The notes beneath the pieces are model-generated. The model was given only the letters and a program-made list of their open reading frames with translations. It made no database searches and had not been told where the DNA came from. A stretch of 64,000 nt of DNA, taken from assembly GCF_030544485.1 (NCBI RefSeq), contig NZ_CP130610.1, positions 1,364,001 to 1,428,000 of the forward strand, given 5' to 3'. Position 1 is the first letter of the stretch. Each line of letters begins with the position of its first letter. Below, piece after piece: positions 1 to 9,451 of this stretch. The DNA comes from Halomonas sp. HAL1. GTDB lineage: Bacteria; Pseudomonadota; Gammaproteobacteria; Pseudomonadales; Halomonadaceae. The position numbers and the translations under genes are program-made.

Positions 1-512
1 GTGGCGAAGTTGAAGGCGTTGGCACTACTGAAGAAGGTGCTGTTGTTGCACCGCAAGGTGGTGTTCGTTACGCACAAGGCCCGATCACTGTAGGTCTGGG
101 TTTTGTTGAAGACGTTGAGCGTGGCGGCGGTAACGGCGAAATGCTGTACGGCTTGATCGGTTCTTACGACTTCACTGACCAGTTCTCTGCACGTCTGGGC
201 TATGAAACTCGTGACAACAACGATGGCTACACGCCGAACGCTACTGGTGACAATGGCTTCGACAAAGTTGGTCTGGGTGGTACTTTCACCACTGGCGCTT
301 GGGCATTCACTGCTGACTACTACAACGTAGATCGTGATACTCAGGACGACAGCAACGCATGGGCGGCCGGCACTTACTACAACGTTTCCAGCAACTTCGA
401 CGTGTTCCTGGAAGTGGCAGATGGCGACGCGCCGACTGTTGATCGTGACGTTACCCTTGGTGACCTGACCGACGACGTATACTGGCTGACTGGCGCACGT
501 TACCACTTCTAA
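1..512 (+). CDS. Outer-membrane porin, 3' part (5' end outside window)
   Basis: The frame is open from the window edge to a TAA at 510-512, giving about 169 C-terminal residues. The sequence alternates aromatic and polar residues in short amphipathic strands (GLIGSYDF, WAFTADYYNV, YWLTGARYHF) separated by acidic Asn/Asp/Gly-rich turns, and ends in Phe. This is the usual C-terminal signature of trimeric beta-barrel porins assembled by the BAM machinery. The very acidic loops suit a halophile. Family: Gram-negative general porin (OmpC/porin_4-like). It allows diffusion of small hydrophilic solutes across the outer membrane. A strong terminator follows, so it probably closes its own transcript. 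A decayed relative lies directly downstream at 765-1401. The exact substrate class cannot be told. Confidence 0.85.
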   Translation, partial: GEVEGVGTTEEGAVVAPQGGVRYAQGPITVGLGFVEDVERGGGNGEMLYGLIGSYDFTDQFSARLGYETRDNNDGYTPNATGDNGFDKVGLGGTFTTGAWAFTADYYNVDRDTQDDSNAWAAGTYYNVSSNFDVFLEVADGDAPTVDRDVTLGDLTDDVYWLTGARYHF

Positions 513-563
513 GCTTGGTTTAAATACCACGCTTAAAGGTAAACTGCCTAGCAGAACCAATAG

Positions 564-595
564 AACCGGCCTCTTTAGAGGCCGGTTTTTTATTT
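564..595 (+). terminator. Intrinsic terminator of the porin gene
   Basis: A perfect 10-bp stem, AACCGGCCTC (564-573) with GAGGCCGGTT (578-587), a TTTA loop and a following T-rich run. It starts 52 nt after the porin stop codon and is a textbook rho-independent terminator. Confidence 0.93.
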
Positions 596-764
596 GTCTA
601 AACTAAATTTACCGCTAACGAACAAGCTAGAACAAGCCACCTAGAAATAGCGGCAAAGGAAAAGTCACTTTCTTTATTTAATGCTACTATATAACATATA
701 TGGTAAATGTGAATCTAACAGCATCACGTAAGCGTATTAATAAAATAAAGGTAGGGGATTTAAG

Positions 765-1401
765 ATGAAAAAACGCTGTTAGCAGCAGCTGCCACTGCTG
801 CACTGTCGTCTTCAGTAGCGCAGGCAAAAAAATACATGACCAAGAGAACACAAAGCTCGATATTTATGGATGTATTGCCATGGGCATTGCTGGCGGTGAT
901 TCCAAGTTTGATAGCGCAGGTAACAAGCTGGATAACAGCACAGAATTCATTAATGTCTACCTCGATCGTGGCCTGCTCTTCAACTCAACCGAGCTACAGT
1001 CACGAGGGCTCCCATTGGGCGCCTCACCCCAGAGCTGAATGGCTTCACCTCTTTCCTACAGTTCAAACACTACCGCGAGCGTGGATTAACCCTGTTGGAG
1101 TGGAGAGGGCGAAGTGATCGCCGCGTAAGGCGGCATTCGCTATCAGAAAGGACCATTCAAGGTGGGGTTTGGCGCGATGGAAAACGTGTTGCGTGGTGGT
1201 GGCGAAATGCTCTACGGCCTTGTAGGTTCCTATGCTTTGTGTGACCAGCTGACCATGCGCATGGGAGCAGAAACGCAAGACAACAGCACTACTTACGGCG
1301 AAGAATTCGATACGCTAGCCCTAGGCATTACCTACACCACTGGTCCATGGGCATTTACCGCCGACTATCATTATTACGAAGTACTTCCTCGACGCGAGTG
1401 A
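765..1401 (+). pseudogene. Decayed second porin copy
   Basis: The start at 765-767 encodes a signal peptide of the type MKKTLLAAAATAALSSSVAQA only if one A is added to the A run at 768-773. As written it reaches TAG after five codons. Beyond this, porin-like pieces continue in shifting frames: at about 853-1040 (IYGCIAMGIAGGDSKFD, then STEFINVYLDRG) and at 1162-1400 (GGGEMLYGLVGSY, GPWAFTADYHYYE). The last piece is clearly related to the porin that ends at 512 (GEMLYGLIGSY, GAWAFTADYYN). Central parts are missing, so the copy is shorter than a working porin and carries several frameshifts. Most likely it is a tandem duplicate that has lost function. A phase-variable A run is a weaker alternative because other lesions exist too. 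Confidence 0.8.
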
Positions 1402-1508
1402 ATGCTTTTTTGTTAGCATCAGAACCAATTTTTTAGTACCGCTTCAGATAGGACTTTGCATCATACTAGAGGCAGACAATAGCTAGCTACCGGAGAAGGG
1501 GGGCTAGA

Positions 1509-1538
1509 GTTACATGCACTAAGCCAAAAAGGTATGAT
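1509..1538 (+). promoter_or_regulatory. Possible sigma-70 promoter of the wecB operon
   Basis: A TATGAT hexamer at 1533-1538 (5 of 6 to the -10 consensus) lies 18 nt after GTTACA at 1509-1514 (4 of 6 to -35). Transcription would begin near 1545, about 100 nt before the ops element at 1642, which is where a JUMPstart leader would need it. Seen by eye only. The rest of 1402-1778 holds no convincing gene. Confidence 0.35.
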
Positions 1539-1610
1539 AGCCGAACTTTTAAGCTATGTTCGCTGCAAGAGGCGAGTCATTGGCTGCACCAAAATCGCAA
1601 CTAGGTAATT

Positions 1611-1654
1611 TAGGGCAAGGGAATGCGCCCGATAATCCCTGGGCGGTAGCGTGC
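1611..1654 (+). promoter_or_regulatory. JUMPstart leader with ops element (site 1)
   Basis: The ops core GGCGGTAGCGTG lies at 1642-1653, identical to the enterobacterial element at which RfaH is recruited to paused RNA polymerase. Upstream, TAGGGCAAGGGAAT (1611-1624) and a CCCTG stretch are shared with the second copy at 16741-16786, so the conserved unit spans about 44 nt. Known role: RfaH bound here keeps the polymerase from stopping in long surface-polysaccharide operons and helps recruit ribosomes. It lies 125 nt before wecB. An RfaH-family gene is in the same window (39069-39587). Confidence 0.9.
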
Positions 1655-1778
1655 TCGCGAGCTCAAACCATTCCTGCGTAAAAAGCCAAAAGCTCCTAGC
1701 ATATGAAGGCTTACTTGCCTCATTCAAGTAAGTGAGCATTGGCTGGAAGCCTGATTCTTATTCATTTTTCACGAAAGT

Positions 1779-2912
1779 ATGTATATGACCATAAAGACAC
1801 TTTGTGTATTTGGTACTCGACCAGAAGCTATTAAAATGGCTCCTCTAGCGCTTTCCTTGGCCGCTGATACCCGTTTTGAGGCGCAAGTCTGTGTCACAGG
1901 TCAGCACAGGGAGATGCTGGACCAAGTGCTGGATTTGTTCGAGCTCAAGCCTGATTATGATCTGAATATTATGAAGCCTGGCCAAGATTTGACCAATGTC
2001 ACCACCAGCATCTTGCATGGGATGAAAGCAGTTCTGGCAGAGGTCAAGCCGGATATTGTCTTGGTACATGGGGATACAGCGACTACTTTTGCGACTTCCC
2101 TCGCTGCCTACTACCAACAGATTCCAGTAGGACATGTAGAGGCAGGTCTGCGAACCGGTAATATTTATTCTCCTTGGCCTGAAGAAGCCAACCGTAAGCT
2201 AACTGGCGCATTGGCCGAGTTAAATTTTGCCCCCACTACTCGTTCACGGCAGAACCTGCTGGATGAAGGTGTTCCAGCTTCCAAGATTCATGTGACGGGT
2301 AACACGGTAATTGACGCGCTGCTTGATGTGGTAAAAAAGCTTGAAACTAATTCTGAGTTAATGGGGCAATTTAAGCGTCAGTTCGATTTTCTTGATGAAA
2401 ATCGCCAACTAATCCTGGTGACAGGGCACAGACGTGAAAGTTTTGGCGGTGGTTTTGAGCGAATTTGTCAGGCGCTTCGCGAAACGGCACTGGCCCATCC
2501 CACTACTCAGATCGTCTACCCAGTGCACTTAAATCCTAATGTGCTTGAGCCAGTCAAAAGACTCCTCTCTGACATTGATAACGTGCATTTGATTGAGCCG
2601 CTCGATTACTTACCATTTGTCTACCTAATGAACCAATCCTGCATAATCCTTACCGATTCTGGCGGTATTCAGGAAGAAGCCCCTTCGCTTGGCAAGCCTG
2701 TTTTGGTAATGCGCGATACCACAGAGCGACCGGAAGCAGTAGAAGCAGGTACCGTTAAGCTGGTAGGCACCGATGTGGAGTGTATCGTCAGTGAATTGCA
2801 TACACTCTTGACAGATCAGGAAGCCTACGAAGCGATGAGTTATGCACATAACCCCTACGGTGACGGTAAGGCTTGCCAGCGAATTATCGAGACGCTAGCC
2901 AGCACGCTATAG
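1779..2912 (+). CDS. wecB: UDP-N-acetylglucosamine 2-epimerase (non-hydrolysing)
   Basis: This cytoplasmic enzyme interconverts UDP-GlcNAc and UDP-ManNAc. The protein has 377 residues, the usual family length, with a GT-B-like fold. Visible motifs are [13 protein letters not shown] at the N terminus, [10 protein letters not shown] with a following WPEEANR near residues 119-138, the active-site [11 protein letters not shown] near 213, and [10 protein letters not shown] near 290. It is first in the operon behind ops site 1 and is followed after 65 nt by wecC, which oxidises its product. The pair supplies UDP-ManNAcA. An in-frame ATG six bases further (1785) is an equally possible start; there is no strong ribosome-binding site for either. 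Confidence 0.95.
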   Translation: MYMTIKTLCVFGTRPEAIKMAPLALSLAADTRFEAQVCVTGQHREMLDQVLDLFELKPDYDLNIMKPGQDLTNVTTSILHGMKAVLAEVKPDIVLVHGDTATTFATSLAAYYQQIPVGHVEAGLRTGNIYSPWPEEANRKLTGALAELNFAPTTRSRQNLLDEGVPASKIHVTGNTVIDALLDVVKKLETNSELMGQFKRQFDFLDENRQLILVTGHRRESFGGGFERICQALRETALAHPTTQIVYPVHLNPNVLEPVKRLLSDIDNVHLIEPLDYLPFVYLMNQSCIILTDSGGIQEEAPSLGKPVLVMRDTTERPEAVEAGTVKLVGTDVECIVSELHTLLTDQEAYEAMSYAHNPYGDGKACQRIIETLASTL

Positions 2913-2977
2913 AAAGCCGATAATTAGCGTATTGTTAGGCAATATACTTGTACTTAATTAATTTATTGGATGGACCC

Positions 2978-4252
2978 ATGAAGTTTGAAACTATCTCCGT
3001 TATTGGTCTTGGTTATATTGGCTTACCGACCGCGGCTGTTATCGCATCTCGCCGCAAAAAGGTCGTTGGTGTCGATGTGAATCAGCATGCTGTGGATACC
3101 ATTAATCGTGGGGAAATCCACATTGTCGAGCCAGAGTTGGACATTGTTGTTCGTGCTGCGGTCAAGGAAGATTACCTTCGCGCTACAACAACGCCCGAAA
3201 CTGCCGATGCCTTCCTTATTGCCGTTCCGACACCCTTCAAGGCAGAAGGTGATAATGACCATGTACCTGATCTTACATATATAAAATCTGCCAGCCAATC
3301 AATTGCCCCTGTATTAAAGAAAGGGGACCTAGTTATTTTGGAATCCACCTCCCCCGTAGGTGCTACTGAGCAAATGTCAGCGTGGCTGGCTGAAGCAAGG
3401 CCCGACCTGACTTTCCCTCAGAGCCATGGCGAAGAGTCCGACATTCGCGTGGCCCATTGCCCAGAAAGAGTACTGCCTGGGCACGTAGTGCGTGAGCTGG
3501 TAGAAAATGACCGAGTGATTGGCGGCATGACTGCCAAGTGCTCAGCTGCAGCGACGGCGCTCTACCAGATATTCGTAGAAGGGGAGTGCATCACAACAAC
3601 GGCCCGTACCGCTGAAATGGCCAAGCTCACCGAGAATAGTTTCCGCGATGTGAATATTGCGTTTGCTAATGAGCTCTCCATTATCTGTGACAAAATCGAT
3701 ATCAGCGTCTGGGAGTTGATCCGACTGGCCAATCGCCACCCTAGGGTTAACATTCTACAGCCTGGCCCAGGAGTCGGCGGCCACTGCATAGCCGTGGATC
3801 CATGGTTTATCGTTAGTGAAACACCGGAAGAAGCACGTCTTATTCGAACAGCGCGTGAAGTCAATGATGGCAAGCCTCAGTGGGTCATCGACAAGGTCAA
3901 CGAGGCTGTAGGTAAGTATCTGAGCGCTAATCCGGATAAAACAGCTAAAGAAGTAACCATTACCTGCTTTGGCTTGGCTTTCAAACCTGATATTGATGAT
4001 TTGCGTGAAAGCCCAGCGCTTAGAATTGCTGAGGATATTGTGGCGAGCCATCCAGGTACAGTTTTGATAATGGAGCCAAATATTGAAATCTTGCCTAAAA
4101 GTCTAGAAGGAAAGGCAAAATTAGTTATGTTAGATGAGGCTTTCAGTGAAACTGATATCATACTGATGCTAGTTGATCATAAAGAATTCAAAGCAGTACC
4201 TAAAAATCGGCTTGAAAATAAATTTCTTGTCGACACTCGTGGTGTCTGGTGA
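2978..4252 (+). CDS. wecC: UDP-N-acetyl-D-mannosamine dehydrogenase
   Basis: This enzyme oxidises UDP-ManNAc to UDP-ManNAcA with two NAD+, in the cytoplasm. The 424-residue protein belongs to the UDP-glucose/GDP-mannose dehydrogenase superfamily. It has a Rossmann nucleotide-binding start (VIGLGYIGLPTA), the central ESTSPVGAT and ENSFRDVNIAFANE segments, and the catalytic Cys270 in GPGVGGHCIAVDPWF. The ATG at 2978 is chosen because GGATGG lies just before it; an upstream TTG at 2948 is less likely. With wecB it forms a ManNAcA module, so mannosaminuronic acid is a likely capsule sugar. The end of the gene is close to the AT-rich 5' part of the next gene, which begins 19 nt later. Confidence 0.95.
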   Translation: MKFETISVIGLGYIGLPTAAVIASRRKKVVGVDVNQHAVDTINRGEIHIVEPELDIVVRAAVKEDYLRATTTPETADAFLIAVPTPFKAEGDNDHVPDLTYIKSASQSIAPVLKKGDLVILESTSPVGATEQMSAWLAEARPDLTFPQSHGEESDIRVAHCPERVLPGHVVRELVENDRVIGGMTAKCSAAATALYQIFVEGECITTTARTAEMAKLTENSFRDVNIAFANELSIICDKIDISVWELIRLANRHPRVNILQPGPGVGGHCIAVDPWFIVSETPEEARLIRTAREVNDGKPQWVIDKVNEAVGKYLSANPDKTAKEVTITCFGLAFKPDIDDLRESPALRIAEDIVASHPGTVLIMEPNIEILPKSLEGKAKLVMLDEAFSETDIILMLVDHKEFKAVPKNRLENKFLVDTRGVW

Positions 4253-4271
4253 AGTTTCACTGGGAGTTTGT

Positions 4272-6908
4272 ATGGCTAATTTTCAAAAGATCAGTGTAGA
4301 CGCTGCAGAATATGATATTAAATTACCTCACTCAGAGACTGATTATATTCAAGCTAAAATAAAAAATGAAAAACAGCCATATGAGCTACTAATGTTGCGG
4401 GATATGGCTTCAAGAGTTGAAGCTAATGAGCTTGTAGTGGACGTAGGCGCTAATATAGGAAATCATACTCTTTATTTAGCAGCAGTAAAAGGTTGTCGAG
4501 TTTACTCTTTCGAGCCTAATGTAGAGTTGTGCGATGCTTTAAATGAGTCTACTGAGCGAAATGGATTTCAAGATCTAATTTTTGTTCATAAGTGCGGTGT
4601 TTCTTCTGAAAGAGGAAGCGCCAATTTCTCTATTAGGAAGCCTAATAATCTAGGAGCGCAATCTTTAAAAATAGATGATAACTCGAATGGTGAAATTGAT
4701 TTAATTGCGCTTGATGATGTTGATTGGCCATCTCCAGTAAAATTAATAAAAATTGATGTTGAAGGTATGGAGTCTCTTGTTATACGAGGCGCTAGAAATT
4801 TAATTGAAAAAGATAGGCCGAACATATACGTCGAAGCGCAAAGTAAAATAATTTTCGATGAGCTCTATAAAATGCTGAAAGGTTTTGGCTATTGTTATTG
4901 CGATAGCTTTAATGCCACGCCTACTCATCTGTTTGCCCATCATTTGAGCATAAAAGAAAGTGATTTACGTGCATCGCTAGAGAAAAGGCCTATCGATATT
5001 TATGAAAAGATGGAGTTTAATGAGTTAAGAAAAATTGAGAGAGAGAGAGTTAATAAGCTAAATACAAAAATAGAGCATGTAGAAAAGGAAGTTTCAAAAC
5101 TTAAAAAAATAATCGAGGAAGAGAAACAGCTCAGTAATCAGTTAAAAGAAAAAATAAGCGTTGAAGTTAAAAATAATAAGAAGTTAAGCGAAGAAGTGGT
5201 GAGTGCTAAAGCTGATTTTCAACAACAGAGCAATGAGCTTAAAATAGAAATTGAGAAAAGATTGTCTTTGGAAAAAAAGCTTAACTTGGTCTCGGGTCAG
5301 GTTCGGTCAATCAAGCAATCAGCTAGATACCAAATTGGAACCCATTTTGCAAATGCGACTAAGTCATGGCGAAATGCTCTTCTTTTACCTTTAGCGCTTT
5401 ATCGTGTTTTTAGGCGAAAAAAAGTTAAAGGTTTTTTGCTTCAAAAGTTAAAATCAAATATTTGTAGATGGGCTGGTTATTTAAAGAATAATTGTTATAA
5501 GCATGTTAGAAGAAAGGGTAGAAATGACAATGTTAGCGATATTTATACCCCAAGTAATAACCCCATCCAGAAACGTTATACCTCAGATCTGACGGTAGCG
5601 TGTGTGCTTGACGAATTTACCACGGAATGTCTATCACACGAGGTCAAGTTGATTAAGGTGACTCAGGAAGCGTGGCAAACACAGCTGGAACAAAACCCGC
5701 CTGATTTTTTGCTGGTGGAAAGCTGCTGGAAGGGTAACGACGGTAACTGGGGTACGATAACCAATGGCAGCGGTGGCGCCAAGAAGCTGAGCGGCCTACT
5801 ACGCTTCTGTAAGCAACACAGCATTCCCACCGTATTCTGGAACAAGGAAGATCCACCCCACTACGAAAAATTCGGTGCTATCGCTGCACTCTTTGACTTA
5901 GCCATTACTACCGATGTCAACATGGTGCCTCGCTACAAAGAAGACTTTGGCATTGATGTCTATCCACTTTCATTTGGTGCCCAACCCAAGGTGCACAACC
6001 CTGCGTCGGTGATTTCGCGCTTGCCTAAAGCTGTTTTCGCAGGTTCCTATTACGGTGACAAGCCCAAGCGCTGCGAAGACTTTAATGAAGTAATGAGGCA
6101 ATTGGAATTAGCCGGGATTTCGTATGACATTTTCGATCGTAATTATCAGAAAGGCATTGAAAAGTTCGCCTTCCCCGCCCACTACCAAGCCAGCATAGTT
6201 GGCAATCTACCTCCGGACCAGGTCTGGAAGGCTCATAAGGGCTACAAGTACCAAGTTAATATGAACTCGGTACAGGACTCCTCTACAATGTTTGCCCGTC
6301 GAGTTTATGAGTCCCTTGCCTCCGGTACTCCGGTTATTAGCAATGACTCAGTAGGCGTGCGTGAACTCTTTGGCGATATTGTCATAATGCCGGGTAAGGA
6401 GAGCATTGCAGAGCAACTGAGAACACTGGAAGCCTCTCCGCATACCTATCATGAGCTAGCGCATCGTGGTGTGCGCGCCGTGATGCGCGAACACACTTAC
6501 GGCCACCGCATCCAGTCGCTTTGCAGCCTGCTTGGCATGGATATCATGGTTGATCTCCCTAAGGCCACCTTGGCTATCACTGCCAGCAGTGAGGCCGATA
6601 TCCAACGCGCCAAGCAACTATTTGACGCTCAAAGCGCGCCGCGCAAACAGCTTTTCATTGAACTGGAAAACTTCGATACCGCCTACAAGTTCCTCAATGA
6701 ATCTAACGACACTGTGACCTACGCTATGCAGCTCGCTCAAGAGTTCTATGTCGATGAGGGTCAATATTACGGCAGCAACCTAGTCCTCAAGCACAACGTG
6801 AATGAGCTATTGCCTACTGCGGCCCTGGAAGACTTCATCTACTGGGGTGCAGAGGATAAGGACTCATTACAGCCGCAAAACGTCAATCAGGTGAAGGTAA
6901 GCGAATGA
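4272..6908 (+). CDS. FkbM-type methyltransferase / coiled coil / glycosyltransferase fusion
   Basis: An 878-residue composite protein. Residues about 30-235 form an FkbM-family SAM-dependent methyltransferase: DVGANIGNHTLYLAA near 56-70, FEPN near 80, and KIDVEGME near 160. Residues about 250-345 are a charged Lys/Glu coiled coil. Residues about 437-878 look like a CgeB/GT4-type glycosyltransferase (WNKEDPPHYEKF, FAGSYYGDKPKR, RRVYESLASGTPVISND, an acceptor-loop/donor-binding pattern). FkbM enzymes O-methylate sugars, so the protein could add and methylate a chain residue. The start at 4272 follows GGGAG by 7 nt; an earlier ATG at 4173 would overlap wecC. Base use changes abruptly near 5550-5580, from AT-rich to GC-richer, exactly between the coiled coil and the transferase. 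It overlaps the next gene by ATGA. Confidence 0.82.
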   Translation: MANFQKISVDAAEYDIKLPHSETDYIQAKIKNEKQPYELLMLRDMASRVEANELVVDVGANIGNHTLYLAAVKGCRVYSFEPNVELCDALNESTERNGFQDLIFVHKCGVSSERGSANFSIRKPNNLGAQSLKIDDNSNGEIDLIALDDVDWPSPVKLIKIDVEGMESLVIRGARNLIEKDRPNIYVEAQSKIIFDELYKMLKGFGYCYCDSFNATPTHLFAHHLSIKESDLRASLEKRPIDIYEKMEFNELRKIERERVNKLNTKIEHVEKEVSKLKKIIEEEKQLSNQLKEKISVEVKNNKKLSEEVVSAKADFQQQSNELKIEIEKRLSLEKKLNLVSGQVRSIKQSARYQIGTHFANATKSWRNALLLPLALYRVFRRKKVKGFLLQKLKSNICRWAGYLKNNCYKHVRRKGRNDNVSDIYTPSNNPIQKRYTSDLTVACVLDEFTTECLSHEVKLIKVTQEAWQTQLEQNPPDFLLVESCWKGNDGNWGTITNGSGGAKKLSGLLRFCKQHSIPTVFWNKEDPPHYEKFGAIAALFDLAITTDVNMVPRYKEDFGIDVYPLSFGAQPKVHNPASVISRLPKAVFAGSYYGDKPKRCEDFNEVMRQLELAGISYDIFDRNYQKGIEKFAFPAHYQASIVGNLPPDQVWKAHKGYKYQVNMNSVQDSSTMFARRVYESLASGTPVISNDSVGVRELFGDIVIMPGKESIAEQLRTLEASPHTYHELAHRGVRAVMREHTYGHRIQSLCSLLGMDIMVDLPKATLAITASSEADIQRAKQLFDAQSAPRKQLFIELENFDTAYKFLNESNDTVTYAMQLAQEFYVDEGQYYGSNLVLKHNVNELLPTAALEDFIYWGAEDKDSLQPQNVNQVKVSE

Positions 6909-9094
6909 GTCAAAATACTCACAAAAAAGTGCTGGTTGTTTCATGGCATTTCCCACCTTACAAAAGCTCCTCCGCCTTTAACCTATTTAAACGCCTGAAG
7001 GACACCGGCTACGAGTATGACGTGCTGCAAATCAAGCGAGCTGACAAACCCGACAACGAAGGAATGTTTCGCTACGCTAGCAGTCGTTTCAATCGTTATG
7101 AGATAGAAGTACCTACTGAGGATGCACGAGATATTAAGGCCCGCGCCCACTTCGTGGAGAAGGCGCTGGACTTCTACCAGCGATTGAAGGTGCACAAACA
7201 CTACCGTGTGATGATCTCCCACTCACATGAAATAGCTTCTCACTTGGCTGCTATGGCCATTAAGAAGGCCAATCCGGACCTGCGTTGGGTCGCCTCTTTT
7301 GGCGACCCAATCGCTGCCAACCCGTTCAACGCGTCTTATAAATTTCCAATGTTGGAAGAGGATAGCCAATCCGAAGCCGAAGTGCTTCAACAGGCTGACC
7401 GTATTGTCGTCACCAATCCTTACCAGCAGGTAATAGTGGCCGAAAGCCAAGTCGTGCCGGTGGATAGCGACAAATTTTTTGTGTTGCCGCATTGTTTCGA
7501 CGAGCGCATGTACTCTAAACAGCCCAAGCCAACACGGAATGATAACTTTCCTGTACCAGAAGAGCGCCTCTTTCGTTTTATGCATGTTGGTATGCTATAT
7601 AAGTTTAAGCGTACCTCAGAACCTTTCATGCAAGGCGCCCAGCGCTTGTTGGAGAAGCACCCTGAGCTAAAAGGGCGCTTCTCCCTGGAGTTTTACGGCG
7701 CCAACGACCGCTACATTCAGGCCGCCGCTGACTACGGTCTACAGGACATCGCTAGTTTTAAGGGCTCCGTCAGTTATTTAGAAAGCTTGTCGGTCATGAC
7801 CCAGGCAGACTGTCTACTGTTGCGAGATGCCGATTTTAGCGATCAGGGCCTGCGGGACACACCGTTCTACCCTGGCAAGCTCGCCGACTACCTGGGTGCC
7901 AAAAAACCTGTGCTGGCAGTGACCATGGCCCATGGCTGTGTGCCGGACATGCTGGCCAAACTAGGTGGCGCCTCACTCACCGAAGATAATATCGATGGCA
8001 TCGCGGATGCCATGTGCGACGCTATTCAAGGTCGCTTAACCATTAACACTGAAGAAGCCGAGCGATACTCCCATCAGCATACCGCTGAGCGAGCGCGCCA
8101 AGCGCTGAGCTTCTCTCAGGATAAGAAGAAGATCCTGATTGCGGGTCACGATCTCAAGTTCGCCAAGTTCATTATGGAAGCTATTGAGCAGCGTGATGAT
8201 CTGGAGCTGTTAATAGACCAATGGCAGGATCACAACAAACATGATGAAAATGAGAGCAAACGGCTACTCAGCCAAGCCGACACCATCTTCTGCGAATGGG
8301 GATTAGGCAATGCTGTTTGGTACTCTCAGCATAAAAAGGAAGGGCAGCGCTTAGTGGTCCGAATGCATCTTCAGGAGATCACCACGCGCCATCCTGACCA
8401 ATTCAACCACGAGGCGATTGATACCTACATCATGGTGTCACCGTACTGGTTTGAAAAGTTCGTGCATGAATTCGCCCTCCAGAGAAAAAAATGCAAGATG
8501 TTCTATAATCTTGTAGATATTAATTTGCTTAATAAGCCTAAAAAACCTGAAGCCAGTTTCCATCTTGGCATGATCGGTGATGTCCCTCAGCGTAAGCGTC
8601 TGGACCGAGCGCTGGATATCTTTGAAGAGCTCTATTCTAATGACAAGCGTTATAAACTTTTTGTAAAGGGAAAGCGCCCGGAAGACTATGCCTGGATGCA
8701 TTCACCCTCACGCAAGTCAGAAATGAATTACTATCGTGTTCAGTATAAGCGGATAGAAAATAACGGTTGGCAAGACAACGTCATCTTCGAAGGGCATGGG
8801 GCAATTGACAGTTGGTTGCAGAAAATTGGCTATGTGCTGTCTGTTAGTGATTTTGAAAGCTTTCATTTAGCGCCAGCAGAAGGTATGGCCTCAGGAGCTG
8901 CTCCTATCATATTAAATTGGGATGGGGCCTCAACTATTTATCCACAGGAATGCATCTTTAAAAATGTAGAGAAGGCCAGAAATGCAGTGGCTAGTGGTGA
9001 GTTGCTAAGGAATGAAGATGCTAAAAACTATGTAACCAAAAGATTTTCATCTAGTGTCATTTCTCAAGAGATTTTGGAGCTTTTAACAAACTAG
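6905..9094 (+). CDS. Two-domain glycosyltransferase (GT-B, tandem)
   Basis: A 729-residue cytoplasmic protein with two GT-B-like units. The first (about 1-400) opens with VLVVSWHFPPYKSSSAFNL, typical of GT4 acceptor domains, and contains FRFMHVGMLYKFKR and GKLADYLGAKKPVLAV. The second (about 410-729) begins KKILIAGHDLKFAKFI and ends in a donor-domain pattern (LGMIGDVPQRKRLDRALDIF, SDFESFHLAPAEGMASGAAPI). Tandem enzymes of this kind often add two residues of a capsule repeat, or use one domain as a scaffold. The ATG overlaps the stop of the previous gene (ATGA). The last 600 bases are more AT-rich than the start. Sugar specificity cannot be read from the sequence. Confidence 0.85.
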   Translation: MSQNTHKKVLVVSWHFPPYKSSSAFNLFKRLKDTGYEYDVLQIKRADKPDNEGMFRYASSRFNRYEIEVPTEDARDIKARAHFVEKALDFYQRLKVHKHYRVMISHSHEIASHLAAMAIKKANPDLRWVASFGDPIAANPFNASYKFPMLEEDSQSEAEVLQQADRIVVTNPYQQVIVAESQVVPVDSDKFFVLPHCFDERMYSKQPKPTRNDNFPVPEERLFRFMHVGMLYKFKRTSEPFMQGAQRLLEKHPELKGRFSLEFYGANDRYIQAAADYGLQDIASFKGSVSYLESLSVMTQADCLLLRDADFSDQGLRDTPFYPGKLADYLGAKKPVLAVTMAHGCVPDMLAKLGGASLTEDNIDGIADAMCDAIQGRLTINTEEAERYSHQHTAERARQALSFSQDKKKILIAGHDLKFAKFIMEAIEQRDDLELLIDQWQDHNKHDENESKRLLSQADTIFCEWGLGNAVWYSQHKKEGQRLVVRMHLQEITTRHPDQFNHEAIDTYIMVSPYWFEKFVHEFALQRKKCKMFYNLVDINLLNKPKKPEASFHLGMIGDVPQRKRLDRALDIFEELYSNDKRYKLFVKGKRPEDYAWMHSPSRKSEMNYYRVQYKRIENNGWQDNVIFEGHGAIDSWLQKIGYVLSVSDFESFHLAPAEGMASGAAPIILNWDGASTIYPQECIFKNVEKARNAVASGELLRNEDAKNYVTKRFSSSVISQEILELLTN

Positions 9095-9149
9095 ACAGGT
9101 CCTGTTGCTGTTCTCTTTTAGTTGCTTTCAGTCAAGTTGCGAGGAGCTA

Positions 9150-9254
9150 ATGATACGCATAGCCAGTAAGTCTATTTTAACTAGTGCTGATGAAAAGTCA
9201 CGAAGAGATGCTTATAAATCTGCAAACCACGTATCTGCTCTAGCAGCCGGATAA
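9150..9254 (+). CDS. Possible small protein, 34 residues, unrecognised
   Basis: An ATG at 9150 sits 3 nt after a strong GAGGAG ribosome-binding site (9141-9146) and opens a 34-codon frame to TAA at 9252-9254. The product (MIRIASKSILTSADEKSRRD, then an Ala/Ser/Lys-rich tail) is basic and without membrane segments. I do not recognise it. It lies in the 357-nt gap between two polysaccharide genes. It may be a real small protein, a leader peptide, or the 5' stump of a lost gene; the close ribosome-binding site is the only positive evidence. Confidence 0.3.
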   Translation: MIRIASKSILTSADEKSRRDAYKSANHVSALAAG

Positions 9255-9265
9255 CCCGGCTGCTA
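9241..9265. other. Inverted repeat without T run
   Basis: TAGCAGCCGG (9241-9250) pairs with CCGGCTGCTA (9256-9265) around a 5-nt loop. It overlaps the stop codon of the possible 34-residue frame. No T run follows on either strand, so it is not an ordinary terminator. It may be an mRNA 3'-end stabiliser or an attenuating hairpin. Nothing else is seen in 9266-9451 apart from AT-rich sequence. Confidence 0.6.
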
Positions 9266-9451
9266 GAAGAAACCAGCAACTTAGTTTCAAGTTGGTCAGA
9301 ATCTGATCTTAGTTTTTGTTAAATATACTTCTTTCTTGTGCTAGCTATCTGGTTATTAAAAAACAACTCTCCTTGAGTTTAAGGGATATTGTTGATCTGA
9401 GTTATTCTATTTTACTGAGCGTAATACACCGCATATGGACTATTCTTTATT

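Noticed and set aside
836..1117. A separate 93-residue gene
   Set aside because: It is an out-of-frame reading across the porin pseudogene. The porin-like sequence lies in another frame.
1475..1500. A second promoter with TTGCAT at 1456 as -35
   Set aside because: No acceptable -10 box at 16-18 nt spacing.
9241..9265. Terminator of the first part of the ops-1 operon
   Set aside because: The stem is good but there is no T run on either strand.
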